Shown here: one piece after another, positions 63,809-64,000 of the stretch
Position numbering within the stretch: position 1 is the stretch's first letter
How the letters are laid out: each line of letters starts with the position of its first letter
Assembly: GCF_001189295.1 (NCBI RefSeq)
Contig: NZ_CP012159.1
Span: 1,812,001 to 1,876,000, forward strand
Origin: Chondromyces crocatus
Lineage (GTDB): Bacteria; Myxococcota_A; Polyangia; Polyangiales; Polyangiaceae
Length of the DNA stretch: 64,000 nucleotides
Direction of reading: 5' to 3'
The notes under the pieces: generated by a model
Database searches by the model: none
What the model saw: only the letters and a program-made list of their open reading frames with translations
Told to the model about the DNA's origin: nothing
Position numbers and translations under genes: made by a program

Positions 63809-64000
63809 ATGAAGCAGGAGGCGTCGAAGACGGATCCCAAGGATCTGGAGAAGAAACCGCCTTTCCCACCCCAGGAGCAGGACCGGCCCGGCGTGGAGAC
63901 CAAGATGCGCCCGCGGCCGGACCACGGAGAAGACGACTACAAGGGGCTCGGCCGCCTCAAAGACCGTGTGGCGCTGATCACGGGCGGTGACAGCGGCATC
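63809..64000 (+). CDS. Short-chain dehydrogenase/reductase (3' truncated by window edge)
   Basis: Only the first 64 codons are visible. ATG 63809 is preceded by GAGGAGG about 5 bp upstream. The Lys/Asp/Glu/Pro-rich N-terminal tail ([32 protein letters not shown]) precedes [12 protein letters not shown], the start of the Rossmann TGGxSGI dinucleotide-binding motif. This N-terminal layout is typical of SDR proteins of the YhdF/general-stress-protein type. The catalytic Tyr/Lys lie beyond the window, so activity cannot be assessed. Cofactor (NAD or NADP) is not determinable. Confidence 0.9.
   Translation, partial: MKQEASKTDPKDLEKKPPFPPQEQDRPGVETKMRPRPDHGEDDYKGLGRLKDRVALITGGDSGI

Overview
The window looks like a chromosomal segment of a large-genome, high-GC myxobacterium, most likely of the Polyangiales (Sorangium/Polyangium/Chondromyces type). 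The signs are very high GC with strong third-position GC, many Gly-rich lipoproteins, 'myxo' cysteine-rich repeats with pre-peptidase C-terminal domains, eukaryote-like Ser/Thr kinases next to small membrane proteins, formylglycine-generating-enzyme-like (FGE) lipoproteins, and many short GC-rich tandem repeats between genes. No rRNA, tRNA, CRISPR array, transposase or integrase was recognised.

Layout. 1-2.8 kb: the 3' part of an ABC-three-component (ABC-3C) putative conflict system: a truncated first protein, a small middle component and a DUF2326 SMC-like ATPase, joined by ATGA overlaps. 3-15 kb: an FGE-like lipoprotein, an isovaleryl-CoA-dehydrogenase-like enzyme, an intact Ser/Thr kinase, a CNNM/CorC-type membrane protein, a probable pseudokinase with a downstream single-pass membrane protein, and two lipoproteins (Gly-rich and DUF4846). 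15-25.5 kb: a small lipoprotein, then the alpha-glucan block glgE, treS-maltokinase fusion and glgB (4-bp overlaps), with malQ converging on glgB. 25.5-31.2 kb (minus strand): FIST-domain sensor plus GAF histidine kinase, and 5-oxoprolinase genes (pxpA and a fused pxpBC). 31.3-36.1 kb: kup potassium transporter and a secreted subtilase.

36.3-42.8 kb (minus strand): a large cysteine-rich/PPC surface protein, then a duplicated two-gene cassette (STAS/SEC14-like protein plus small lipoprotein) whose copies are separated by a 42-bp tandem array. 43-48 kb: an integral-membrane adenylate/guanylate cyclase, an MscS-type channel, a small lipoprotein, a VOC protein and a GNAT acetyltransferase. 48.5-56.6 kb: three tandem paralogous surface lipoproteins of about 780 aa, each followed by its own GC-rich hairpin; copies 2 and 3 share a 67-bp upstream element. 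56.7-60.4 kb (minus strand): a two-haem-motif beta-propeller lipoprotein, an exported partner and an FGE-like lipoprotein. 60.7-64 kb: a RhlE-type RNA helicase, a TauD/gamma-butyrobetaine-dioxygenase-like oxygenase and the start of a short-chain dehydrogenase.

How the genes fit together: TreS-maltokinase, GlgE and GlgB make a complete route from trehalose through maltose-1-phosphate to branched glucan, and MalQ can remodel it. Secretion is a major theme: about fourteen proteins carry a lipobox or Sec signal. The most unusual items are the ABC-3C remnant at the left edge, the pseudokinase with 11-residue repeats, the duplicated STAS/lipoprotein cassette around the palindrome-bearing 42-bp array, and the three-paralog array with its duplicated upstream element.
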